64,000 bases of DNA from Erodium maritimum (taxonomy: Eukaryota > Streptophyta > Magnoliopsida > Geraniales > Geraniaceae). The DNA lies in assembly GCA_963921825.1 (NCBI GenBank), contig OY997591.1, positions 22,749,515 to 22,813,514 of the forward strand, in the 5' to 3' direction. Shown one piece after another: positions 11,519-22,872 of this stretch. The position numbers were made by a program, and so were the translations under genes. The notes under the pieces are model-generated. The model made no database searches. It saw only the letters and a program-made list of their open reading frames with translations, and had not been told where the DNA came from. Position 1 is the first letter of the stretch. The number at the start of each line of letters is the position of its first letter.

Positions 11519-12476
11519 CGAGGTTTCACACCTCGGACTGTACGTCAATTAGGTGGGGAGAGTCGAGTCGGTAGAGTCCCGTCGTACGTTGGGTACGCAG
11601 GTCGGGAACCGTGTGTAGACCCGTTGTGTTGTGAGTCCTGCCTGTGGTTGTGTGTACGTGCAGTGTCTTCTTGCTGGCTTGCTGATTGTTGTTCCTGCGT
11701 GAAACGTTTTTAAGCTGTCGCGGGTCGACTCAGGAGTGCTCCTGTAGTCGAACGTGACGGTGCTGATATCAAGTCGGTACAACGTAGTTCGGGGACGCCT
11801 GGACCGGGTTGTAACTGCGTGATGTCAAGTATGAGGTTTTAAAAATGAAGTGGAGAAAGCTTTAAAATTTTGATTGTTTTGATGTTGTTTGACGCCGTGG
11901 GCGTTTGTATTTGACTTTGATTGGCCCGGTGGGCGTGGTTCGGTGTTGGTAGGACCGGTGGGCGTGTCTTGATTTTGTGTGACGCTGTGGGCGTTTGTGT
12001 TTGACTTCGTTTGGCCCTGTGGGCGTATTGTGATTGTTGTTGGTTGGCCCGGTGGGCGTGTTGTGGAGTTTTGGTTGGCCCGGTGGGCGCTGTTTGACTT
12101 TGGTTGGCCCGGTGGGCGGGTGTCGTCGTTGTTGTTGTTATGGGTGTTTAGCCGGTTTGGCTTGTGTTTGTGGTTTAGTCGGGTTTTGTGGTACGTGCTT
12201 GGTCTTTTGGTGGTTAAATGTCTGCGACGCACAAGTGTGCGGGTCGCCAAGAGACGGGTAGGATGCGAGTGTCATAGGATCGACGTGACGGGGTGATAGG
12301 GGCGAAGCGGGAGCAGTTACGGGACGGACCATGGGCCGACCTGGTACGAGACCAGGACGGGCTCGCTGGTCCGATCCGGCAGCCAGCATGGACCGGCTGG
12401 CGTGCCGGCCCGACAGCCAGCCCGGCACGGATGGCATGCCGACCCGGCAGACAGCCCGGCCCGGAGGGCATACCGG
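11519..12476 (+). mobile_element. Gypsy untranslated leader, no gag, with GC-rich repeats
   Basis: This is internal sequence after the PBS. A tandem array of GGCCCGGTGGGCG units (11895-12120) is followed by a GC-rich block of CCGGC, CAGCC and GGCAGC motifs (12300-12470). No gag or pol reading frame is present. The element stops abruptly at the damaged Mutator-like element at 12477-12495, so its coding part and 3' LTR are lost. Confidence 0.6.
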
Positions 12477-12494
12477 ACATTTCAGTTGACTTTT

Positions 12495-13628
12495 GTAGAA
12501 TGACTATTTTGCCCTTTAACATTTCAGTTGACTTTTGACTTAAGAGTGAAATGACCATTATACCCTCAGTTTTTATTTTTCCTTAATTTATAATTTGTAA
12601 TTAATTTTAATTTTCAAAATAAAATAAATAAATTATATATTTTTTTAAAGTTATATTTTTTAAAAAACTGAATTTGTTTTTTTCTTTCAAAAATCAGTTT
12701 TTATTTTTTAAAAATCAGATTTTTATATTTTAAAATAGATTTTCTATTTAATTAGTTTTATTTTTTTAATAATTAGTTTTTTTATATATAAATAATTTTT
12801 TTTATTAAAAACAGTTTTATATATAAATAATCATTTATATATTTTTTTTAAAAAAATCGCAGAGCAGCTTCGTCTTCTCCGGCCACCCCACCGGCGTCGT
12901 CTCTGGCCACCCCACCTCCTCCGCCATCGTCGTCCCCGGCCACCCCACCTGCGCCGCCTCCTCCTCCCTCTTCCAGCTCCTCCCCCTCACACCAGATCTG
13001 AATAAAAAAAAATAGAAGCAGAGCTTCGTCTTCTCAGGTCACCCCACCGGCGTCGTCTTCGGCCACCCCACCTCCGCCGTCGTCGTCGTCCCCGGCCACC
13101 CCACCTGCGCCGCCTCCTCCTCCCTCTTCCAGCACCTCCCCCTCACCACATTGAATCGCAGAGCTTCAGCTCTGCGATTCAGACGAAGCTGCTCTGCGAT
13201 TTTTTTTTTAATAAAATTAATTTTTTTAAAAAATAAAAATGATTTTTTTAATTTTTTGTATTTCTTAATATTTTTAAATTTTTTTTAACTTTTTTTTATT
13301 TTAAATAATTTAATTTTTAAATTCAAAAAAATTAAATTTATTTATTTATTATATTTTTATTGTATTATATAATTAAGGGTATAATGGTAATTTTGTCTAT
13401 CAAATTTATAAGCTTAAAATAAGAAAGGGTAAAATCGTCATTTCACACCCCACTTAACTGCAAATGTCTAATTTAGAGGAATATTCCGTTAGTTTTTAAC
13501 GGAATATGCCAATTTTAAACCAAATCGTTCGTGGACGAATCATTAAGGTACCTTATCGGACACAAAATTCATTAGGGTACCTTATCGTTCGTGAACGAAA
13601 CATTAGGGTACCTTATCGTAAATAACCC
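12495..13628. mobile_element. Mutator-like element, left terminus lost, with GC-rich cargo
   Basis: The right terminus CCTTATCGTAAATAACCC (to 13628) and the preceding GTACCTTATCG repeats match the intact element at 43867-44907. The left arm (GTAGAATGACTATTTTGCCC onward) matches that element's arm but lacks its outermost ~120 bp. AT-rich tracts with AAAATCAGTTTTT flank a GC-rich core (12860-13200). The core holds a duplicated ~160-bp unit (CCGGCCACCCCACC) and a palindrome CGCAGAGCTTCAGCTCTGCG. There is no transposase. Confidence 0.7.
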
Positions 13629-14030
13629 TTCTTTTTCCTCTCTTTTTTCCTAGTTTTGGCCTGAGGCCTAAGTTTGTTCTTTACTGTGTTTATCTTGTAT
13701 TAGACTGTGTTTGTTAGTTTCTTCCCCTTGTTGGGTTTAGTGTTACTTCAAGTTTGTGTTGGACTTAATGTTGGTTAAATTTGGTACTGAGACCATATGT
13801 GTTGGCTAGTAACCTTGTTTGTTTCATCTCTGTATTAGTTAAGTATAAGAATGTTAGACTCTTCCTTTGTTTGCTTCAAGTCTGTAAAATCTAGGTATAA
13901 GATTAGACCCATCTTTGGCTTGCTTTGGTTGTAAGTGACTGTTGTAATGGTAGTATGCTATTTTGGCTACCTTGCTCCTATTTCCTTTTCGGGAATTTGA
14001 GTCCATTAATAATAATTTGCTGATAAAAAA
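13629..14030 (+). mobile_element. LINE 3' end
   Basis: A T/G-rich 3' UTR ends AATAATAATTTGCTGATAAAAAA, the same tail as the other LINE copies in the window. No ORF2 sequence precedes it. It may be the 3' continuation of 7261-8095. Confidence 0.55.
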
Positions 14031-14167
14031 AACAATGAAAAAAACAAAGTACATGTGTGTGGACAAGTGAGTAATAGAGTAGAGAAGAATGCTATGTGAC
14101 AACGTTGGACTTCCAATGATCAAATGGAGTAGAAATTGATTAGAAAAGATAAAGAAAGGAAAGTAAT

Positions 14168-14454
14168 GGGAAAATTACAATAACCTACCCTACTAGCACA
14201 TATTTTTGCATCACCCCTCTATCTATTTTTTTTTTTACATTTAACTCCCCTAACTTCATTTTTTTCACTTTAGTCACTTTACATTTTGGATGAAAAACGA
14301 CTTGAATTTTTTGAAAAATACCTAAAATATCCATTATTCACGAAACCTAATTAAGTAACCATAAACTAACTTAAACCTAACCTAACACACACCCCTCTCT
14401 CTATCCTTACCTAAATCTAAAACTCATTTCCTCTCCACCTCTTATCTACAGAGG
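14168..14454. repeat. Left arm of a TIR element, truncated
   Basis: It begins GGGAAAATTACAATAACC, typical of the GGG-starting Mutator-like termini here. It has phrases (TTTAACTCCCC, CACTTTAGTCAC) that are mirrored in the 37.0-37.5 kb block. The right arm is replaced by a gypsy LTR fragment at ~14455. Confidence 0.4.
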
Positions 14455-15053
14455 ATTTACCTTAAGGATGGAAAGGAGATGAAGAAAGTGAAGTTTGGGA
14501 GACGATTTGAGGTAGAAATGAGCAAAAGCTTCCTCCTTTTCTCCTTGCTTCTCCTTCAAGCTTCCATGGGAGCTCCTTCTCTCTCTCTCTCTCTCCCTTG
14601 TAGAATTCGGCCAAGGCACAAATGTGCTGAATTTTTGTCCTACTTTAGCCTTTAACCTAGACTTGTAAGGACCAAAATGCCCCTTGTTCAATTTCCCCTT
14701 ATGCCCACTTTTTAAGGGTAAAAGGGTCATCCTACCATCTTCCTTCTCTCCCAAGCCAGCATGGACACATGTCCATGTGGGGACCACTTAAAACCCAATT
14801 AATTTCAGCTCAATTAATTTAATTAGTCTTAGTCCTCAATTAACTGAAGTTTGACCCGAGTTTGACTTTTTCGTAAAATTAGCCATTTGAAAGGAAACGG
14901 CTCAATTAAGCTAACCGTAACGACGGCTAAGCTTTATGGCCCCCGGAAAGGTCCCAAATGGCTCTAGGAGTCATCGGTTGACTTTTCCGGCAAAAAGTCA
15001 ACTTTTGTCAAAACCTCCGATTCGCCCGGGATCTACCGAGGGCGGTTCTTAAA

Positions 15054-16359
15054 ATCTACCCCCCTTAAAAAGAATTTCGTCCTCGAAATTTAAGATGAAC
15101 GCACCTCACTTAACCATATCTCATTTGGTCACACTACTCACCCAACGCCACACTAAGCGTGTGAATTCAGCCCTGATCAACAATTTGTAATTCCTCGAGG
15201 TTCCCACCTAAATCATATCCCAAACAATCACCGCGTAGATACGCCCAGTCGATTATTACCAGAACACATTGGAACACATAGTATCGGTCTGGAACGACAA
15301 TACGTTTTTTCGACACCTAATCGGAAGGTAGGCGCACCTCAAAGAAAAATAATAGCACATTTTACCGACACATAGTCGGAAGGCAGGCGCACCTCGAAAC
15401 ACCTAACAAGACAGACAATACCAAGACAACACTCAACAAGAGGTAACACACTGTCACAAACGATCATCAAAAGGTTACCCAACCAGTGATGTCGCACTTG
15501 CCTACAATACTTGTTCACATACCAACAATTGAACCCATAACCGCTCAAGATCCGCGCGACCCCTCAATCGTTTCTTGAACAATTCAGGACCAACAAGGGT
15601 CAACTCTTAATCCTCACATGTGCCCTGCATGGGCAAATGACCTGATCCACCCTACAATGCTTCGCACGGTGCCATCTTGTTACTGGCCTGGAAGCTTGTG
15701 GTAATCACACTCGGCTAACTGTTTCCGGATTCCATCGTGAGGTGGTCTCACTTCTACTGTGCCATCGTAGGGGTTGCATTAGTCCTCGTGGGGCGCTGGT
15801 GTTCGGCCCTCACTTGTTGACAAGTGGTACGTCTCGACACGGACTCCGTACAGTCGGTACCTTCTCTTCTGCGGACAACGTTGGTCAGCAGCCTCCGTTC
15901 CCGCTGTCAGTACACACGAGACTATCGTGTTACCTACTAACGCTGACACTTATCGCTGATATCAATCGCTGAACGCCTGATATTTCACCATCTGGCTCTC
16001 ATAACTCTCTCATCACAGTCGAAGAAAGAAAGTCTAGTACAGGAAGATCGTCGAGGAAACAATGGTCTGTTATTCAAATTTCACACTCACGATTGACGCT
16101 ACTACACTCTCGCCATACGTGCCAAGGCACAGGGTGGGTTCAACGACTCTAATTTTAGTCTCAACAATTCAGCAAACACGAAGCAGTAAAGGAGTGTGAC
16201 ACTCCGGTATCAAATAAAATGATACTCGAAATTAAACGGTATGCTCGTACCCTGAGCGATCTCCCAATCGATAGGAGGGTCTGCGACTCGCGAGTCGGTC
16301 AGCGCGTATACTCTTCCCTGCGACCCTTGTCTCACAACTGGTGCGCTCGCAGACGCTTG
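15054..16359 (-). repeat. Non-coding internal region of the gag-only element
   Basis: This occupies the position of pol but has no protease, RT, RNase H or integrase motifs on either strand. It contains two ACCGACACATAGTCGGAAGG units (15305-15400) like those arrayed inside the LTR at 19320-19590, suggesting rearrangement with LTR sequence. Confidence 0.5.
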
Positions 16360-17610
16360 TTAAAATATCGACTGCTGGGCCTGACCCTGTCGGAATCGTG
16401 GTGACTGTCCCGTGTGTGACTGCTGTGGTCGCTGCGTTGTCATCTCTCTACCTGAGGCGGAGCACTGCCTCGCCAAGTGCCCGACCTGATCGCACATGTA
16501 ACACCGGCGCTTGACGTCCCTCGGACAATCTCGGCTCCGCTGGCCTGACTGTTGGCAGACATAACATACTGGCGTCTGCTCTGACGCGACGAGTCCAACC
16601 GACGTCACTGACCCGACCTGTCTCATCCCGCTCGACTGTGTCTGGGGCCTGAAAGATCTCGAGGTCCTCTGCCTCCTCGGATCACGGGCCTCAAATGGCC
16701 TCAAGAATCCGCTCGGCCTCGGCCTGTTCTCCCGAACTCTGGCCGTCTCTCGGAAGTGTCGCTCGACAGCTAGGGCCTGATCCACCAAATCCGAGTACAC
16801 CTGGGTCCTAAGTGCGGTGACCCGGTCTACGATCACAGGGCGAAGCCCTCCCTCAAAATGTCTGCAGCGATGGGCCTCGGTCAGCACCATCTCCAGGGCG
16901 AAGCGAGACAAGGAGGTGAACCTCGCCTCATACTCGGACACTGTCATCCCCTCCTGACGCAGCTCCAAGAACTAATGGTGCCTGTCATCTAGTACTGACT
17001 GCGGGAAGTGCTGCTCTAGGAACCGATGTCCAAATCGGTGAAAGTCATCCCTCACTCGCGCCTACTCGCGCTGCCACCAATGGTACGCGTCTCCCTCCAG
17101 CTGGAACGCCGCAAATGATACTCTCATGCCACCATCCAGTATCCCTGACGTATCCAATTTGCGGGTAATCCGCTCCAGCCATCTCTCGGCTGCCTCGGGG
17201 TCTGGCTCCCCGGAAAAGAAAGGTGTGTTGAGCCTGCGGAAGTCCCACAGTGCCTGAGCGGTGTAATTGTCGACCTGGCTAGGCCTCATGGTGGCGGCTG
17301 CAGTGGCAGGAGGCACAACCTCTGGTGCCGGGGTCGTAGCCTCTTTCTGGGCGATGACCGTCGTCAAGCCCTGAACGGTACGGACCAACTCCTCCAAGAC
17401 TGTCGCCTGGGTCGGCTCGGTGACTGGTGGAACTTTAGGTGGAAGTCCCGATGTGCCAGCATCAACTCTCTCGTGCCCCTCATCAGGTGCACCTTGGGCA
17501 TCTGTTGCCCCTGTCGACCCAATGGTAGGTTGCTGCCCTCGACCCCCAACTGCCCGGCTCCTGGTGCCTCGTGGGACGTATGAAGGCGTCATGTCGTATA
17601 TCCACTGCAC
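16360..17610 (-). pseudogene. Ty3/gypsy gag with zinc knuckles, two in-frame stops
   Basis: This is the structural polyprotein of the element above. The N-terminal part (starting MQWIYDMTPSYVPRG, with AERWLERITRKLDTSG and FQLEGDAYHWWQRE) and the retrotrans_gag block (MTVSEYEARFTSLSRFA) lie in one frame. Two TAG stops (around 17060 and 16970) separate them. At the C-terminus are two CCHC knuckles. The first, CYVCQQSGQRSRDC, has Gln in place of the zinc-binding His; the second, CYMCDQVGHLARQC, is intact. A protease-like lead-in (GRVYAL) follows and then coding potential ends. It is non-functional as read unless the stops are suppressed. Confidence 0.8.
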
Positions 17611-18344
17611 GGATAACGCACATGTTCAGATTCTTAATCTTCGTATAAATCGGTGCGCTTACATAACTATCGTTCATACACGTTTCACGAAAGTCGCACT
17701 CGAACTAATAATATACTTAGCATAATATAGTACTACTAGTTTCACACTATCAAGGAGGCCCGCACACTAGTGTGTCACACAAGTCAAACACTCAATCAGC
17801 AATTTCACACACAAGTCACACGGTCAACAATTTATACCACAGTAATTCCACAATGGATAAACATCACTTTAGTTACAAGTTCTTAACACTTCCTCTTTCT
17901 ACATAACATTCATGTCGACATCGCGTCGTTACAACCCGGTTCAGGCGTCCCCGAATTACGTTGTAACCACTTGACATCCCCCAATCACGTCCGACTACAG
18001 GGGCCCCTATAGTCGAATCGTGATGGTACATACACTTCAGTTTTGCATAAATTTGGGCATGACCCGTTTGAAAATTACATTATTACCAACCGTCCACGTC
18101 AGAGCTCAGCAATCCAAAACACCATCAATGACACCAACCTTAATGGTTCACTACAAGTACACAATACCTAGACGGGGCAATTTACCAACTCGAGGCTCCA
18201 TTCGCCTCGGTTCCACGCGTAGGACACATCCGACTTGCGTCACCGACCTACCGACACACGGAAATTTAACAATCTAACTCTACCTACCTAATTGACGTAC
18301 GGTCCGAAGTTTTGAAAAAACGTAACCAAGCTCTGATACCAAAT

Positions 18345-21300
18345 TGTCACGCCCCAAATCCGGCTTTGACCGGACTCGAGACGTGAGCTAAAATAATAAT
18401 TAATAAAAGTACTTTAATACCAAAAAGAGTCTCCAAAACAGTTTAAAAGATTCCAATGACATCACGAGACCGCGGCTCAGTAAAACCAAATATAAATAAG
18501 ATTAGTAATAGTAACAACAGTACGTCTCTAGACCTTACTAGCCTAAGACCCTCGCCAACTCCCAGGCTCCGAGAATCCCGCTAGACCAACTCCCGCTCAA
18601 AACCTGTGGAACAACAAAGTAAAGGGGTGAGCTTTCGCTCAGTAGGAAAAGTAGTTAAGGCGATGAGTATCCGCTCACCACCACGAGTAACCGTCCAATT
18701 AGGGCATACTAGTAAGCACAGTAACTATGAAACAGTTAAACAGAAAATTCAAGACAACGCTTAGTCCCCACTCGGGTGCCACCCGTAAATCAGTCTCGCC
18801 ACTGAACCGAACCTAATACCACCTTTCTCAACTATGCCCCCGACCACTATCATTCACTTAAGTCTCAATGGACAACGACCACGGTTGTCTCACAACCGAC
18901 CACCCGTGCGAACCCGCACGACAATGCCCTAAACTCAGGTAAAACTGTATTTCAACTAAAGGAAAATCACCTAGCATGCATAAGCAGTCACAACAATCAA
19001 CACAGATCAATACACAGAGTAATATCAACAATCACTGTCACCTATGGTATCCTAGAACAAAACACCGACTTTCCATAGCCCGGCTAGACCATGTCGTATC
19101 GGAGTTGACATCGGCCCAGACATCTTCCCATCGGGGTACAACTCATAACATACTGGACCGGAATTATCCTACGGTCGGGTATCTTCCCGCAGCACGGGGT
19201 ACAACTCATAGCGTTCAGTCAATACACACACACTGGTAAAGCAATAGCAACCACGCAGCAAAACATTAGCAATACACACACATTGAGTCTCCCATAATAC
19301 GCCGGGTCACACCACTATAACACATTTTACCGACACATAGTCGGAAGGAAGGCACACCTTATCACGGAATCATAGCTCATTTTACCGACACCTAGTCGGA
19401 AGGCAGGCACACCTTATCACGTCCTCATAGCTCATTTTACCGACACCCGGTCGGAAGGCAGGCGCACCTTATCACGTAACCACGACACATTCTACCGACA
19501 CCCGGTCGGAAGGCAGGCGCACCTTGTCACGGAATCACAACTCATTCTACTGACACCCGGTCGGAAGGCAGGCACACCTTATCACGTAATTCGCTCATCG
19601 AGCACACGTCATACCAACGTATCATGTCAAACATATCAACCAATATATCACTCCGAACAAATCATACTAACCTATCATGCCAACACATCACCAGTCTGGA
19701 TATCCTACACCGGAATCCTACGTCGGTATAGGTATCATATCGGAACACACGATATAACATTACTAAACAGACATACTGAAACACGTCATATCGTTCTATC
19801 AATCACCTGATCATACCACAAGCAATAATTCACGTCATATCAACATATCACACTTGTCATAACACACTGACATACCACACCGAGCATACCACATCATGAC
19901 CCTCAATCTAACAACGCTAAACCACATATCAAGCATCATAATCATCAATCATGGCATCACAACCAGCACACAAACCTAGGGGCTCGACATGGCCTACATG
20001 CATTTCTACAGCACGATAACTCCCAAACTTACGGCACGACATGGCTCGTAAGCTATCCCTCATTTCACTCGGTCCTCACATCCTATCATGCATTTCTAAC
20101 AATTATAATGAGTATTCGCAACCTATATGCATACTAGTAACTTTCCGCAATTAAACCGGTATTTGCTACTTTCCCTACCTCGATCGCTTTCCGAACGCTT
20201 AGTCACTTCACGAGGTCCAAAAGTCTCCTCCTCCACCAAGCTTGGGTCCAAAGTCTAGGATCACAATTAAATACTAGAATCAAGAGTAATTCACAATTGG
20301 TTTAAAGAAAAAAAACATTCCCAATTAACCCCAAAAGGACTCTATTATAGATAACCGTCCTAATTACTCGAAATCCAACAAAATGGGCCCAAAAGGCCCA
20401 ACTCTGGCCGGTCACGGTTCGGGTCACGGACCCGTGGTCTGCACCGTCACGGTTCTCCTCACGGAGCCGTGACTGGCGCTGTCACGGTCTCTCTCACGAA
20501 GCCGTGACGTCCTCCGTCACGGTCCCCGTCACGGATCCGTGACGGGTCTGGACAGCTTCGTCCTTCTTCTTCCTCTAGCTCCGATTTCACAAAAATAAAC
20601 CTCAAAACCTCCATTTTTAACCTTCCCAAACCTCCAAAACAGCTCCATAAACGTCAATACTTCACTACCCATCATGGGTCTTCATCAAAACATCAAAATC
20701 CAATTGAAAATCCATCATTCACCCCCCTTTTCTCTCCATAAATCATCATCCATCACCAAAAACCCAAACCCATGAACACCCAACTAGTTCTATCATTTTT
20801 CCATCAAACCCACTAAAAAGAAATCATCCAAAACAAATTTAGTTAGAATATTTACCTTAAGGATGGAAAGGGGATGAAGAAAGTGAAGTTTGGGAGACGA
20901 TTTGAGGTAGAATTGAGCAAAAGCTTCCTCCTTTTCTCCTTGCTTCTCCTTCAAGCTTCCATGGGAGCTCCTTCTCTCTCTCTCTTGTAGAATTCGGTCA
21001 AGGCACAAAGGTGCTGAATTTTTGTCCCACTTTAGCCTTTAACCTAGACTTGTAAGGACCAAAATGCCCCTTGTTCAATTTCCCCTTATGCCCACTTTTT
21101 AAGGGTAAAAGGGTCATCCTACCCTCTTCCTTCTCTCTCAAGCCAACATGGACTCATGTCCATGTGGGGACCACTTCTAACCCAATTAATTTCAGCTAAA
21201 TTAATTTAATTAGTTTTAGTCCTTAATTAAGCGAAGTTTGACTCGAGTTTGACTTTTTCATAAAATTAGCCATTTGACAGGAAACGGCCCAATTAAGCTA

Positions 21301-21440
21301 ACTGTAACAATGACTAAGCTTTATGGGCCCCAGAAAGGTCCCGAATGACTCCGGGAGTCATCGGTTGACTTTTCCAGCAAAAAGTCAACTTTCGTCAAAA
21401 CCTCCGATTCGCCTAGGATCGATCGGGGGCGGTTCTTACA
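18345..21440 (-). repeat. Gypsy 5' LTR, 3.1 kb (minus strand)
   Basis: The plus strand starts TGTCACGCCCCAAATCC and ends GGCGGTTCTTACA (TG...CA read on the minus strand). The PBS abuts its inner end. It holds a ~56-bp tandem array (19320-19590), a cluster of GTCACGG/CCGTGAC palindromic units (20405-20555), a CT-rich microsatellite and a W-box palindrome (21364-21389). Confidence 0.8.
19320..19590. repeat. ~56-bp minisatellite in the gypsy LTR (5 copies)
   Basis: Units contain ACCGACAC..GGTCGGAAGGCAGG and end CACCTTATCACG. Variation between copies is single-base. Each unit carries a small hairpin, CCGAC..GTCGG. Confidence 0.8.
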
Positions 21441-21998
21441 CCACTAACCTTTTGGTATATGCAATTGTCCATAACGTTTTCTTTGAAACCCGAATGAAGA
21501 AACAACGTCATGGAACTTCAAGTACCATTGTCGTGAGGCTTGTTTCAAACCATAGATTAATCTTTTAAGCTTGCAAACTAAATGCTCACCAATACTAGAG
21601 GGGAATCCTTCAGGTTGTTTCATGAACACCTCTTCCACTAGTTCTCCGTTCAGAAAAGCCATTTTTACATCCATTTGTTGCAATTCCAAGTCAATGTATG
21701 CAACCAATGCCATCATCACCCGGAGCGAATCTTTCTTTGATACAGGAGAAAAAGTCTCTTTGTAATCGATTCCTTCCTTTTGATTAAATCCTTTGACAAC
21801 TAGTCTGACCTTATATCTCTCGATGTTACCGGATGAGTCTTTCTTGGTTTTAAAGACCCATTTACATCCAATGGCTTTCGCCCCTTTAGGTAACTCGACA
21901 AGATCCCAAACTTCATTCGATGCCATTAAATTCATTTCATCATTCATAGCTTCATACCATTGACTCGATTCATTACAACTTATGGCTTGAGAAAACAT
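21441..21998 (-). pseudogene. Copia reverse transcriptase, N-terminal half
   Basis: This is an RVT_2-type RT fragment. WYEAMNDEMNLMASNEVWDLV, the block AIGCKWVFKTKKDSSGNIERYK and DVKMAFLNGELVEEVFMKQPEGF are the hallmark copia RT opening blocks, followed by LKRLIYGLKQASRQWY. The catalytic YVDD part is absent because the frame meets the gypsy LTR at 21440. Confidence 0.9.
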
Positions 21999-22031
21999 CT
22001 CGGGATCATTTTTGGCTCCGGCATTAAAGTC

Positions 22032-22677
22032 CTATTCTTGTAGATACACATAGTAGTCCGTAGGAATTGCTGATTTTCTCATTCTAGTAGATATTCTTAA
22101 TGTTGGATCAACATTTTCCTGAGTATCAGGTTGACCAACTAGTTGTTCATTGACCAAAGGTTCTTCCTGAACAACTTGATCCACTAGATCATTATCAACA
22201 TGTGGAAGTTGTTGATTAATCTCAATTTGAGGTTGAGATTGATCTCTAATAACAATGATTTGATCGATTGATATAGGAGGTTGCTCAATTATAGTTTCCG
22301 AAGTTGAGCTCTGCAACCGATTCCTCCTACTGATCAAATCATTTTCAAGAAACTTCGCATTTCTTGATTCCACAATCTTGGTACTATGAGATGGACAATA
22401 AAATATGTATCACTTGGATCGTTCCGCATATCCAATAAAATAACCGCTAAGGGTTTTAGGATCCAGTTTCTTTTCTTGTGGGTTGTAAATCCTCACCTCA
22501 GACGGGCATCCCCATATGCGTACATGGTGCAAACTCGGTTTCCAACCCTTGAATAACTCAAAAGGTGTCTTTGAAACAGACTTGGTTGGAACACGATTTA
22601 ATATGTACACAGCCATCTTAAGTGCATCAGTCCATAAGAATAATGGGAGATTCGCATTACTACGCATACTCCTCACC
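22032..22677 (-). pseudogene. Copia integrase C-terminal part and linker to RT
   Basis: 22410-22685 encodes ALKMAVYILNRVPTKSV, FELFKGWKPSLHHVRIWGC and GYFIGYAERSK, the conserved end of copia integrase. 22032-22373 encodes the low-complexity linker ending RISTRMRKSAIPTDYYVYL, typical of the integrase-RT junction. A frame change lies at ~22375-22410. The right side is cut by the LINE TSD at 22678. Confidence 0.88.
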
Positions 22678-22872
22678 ATCTCCATTTCAAATCCTCTTTA
22701 CTAGCTACAGTGATTATGAACACATCTACAGTATCTACATCAGTTCTTCTTTCATCTTCATAGTTCTTCTCTGATTGATGGTGTAGTGTCTACGTTGATC
22801 ACACTCTTGGATCATCAGACCACCATTGACGTTCCTACAGGTAACATTCACACCATTTGCTAAGCAAGTATC

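Larger units (their letters stand above)
14455..21440 (-). mobile_element. Gag-only (TR-GAG-like) Ty3/gypsy retrotransposon
   Basis: Read on the minus strand: 5' LTR 18345-21440, PBS at 18330-18343 (complement of GCTCTGATACCAAA), gag at 17610-16360, then a non-coding stretch without protease, RT or integrase. A polypurine tract follows (complement of CTACCCCCCTT, ~15056-15066), then a 3' LTR truncated to ~600 bp (14455-15053). Two structurally sound ends without pol fit non-autonomous gag-only elements mobilised in trans; a later deletion of pol is the alternative. The element is inserted in the copia RT, which breaks off exactly at 21441. Confidence 0.7.
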
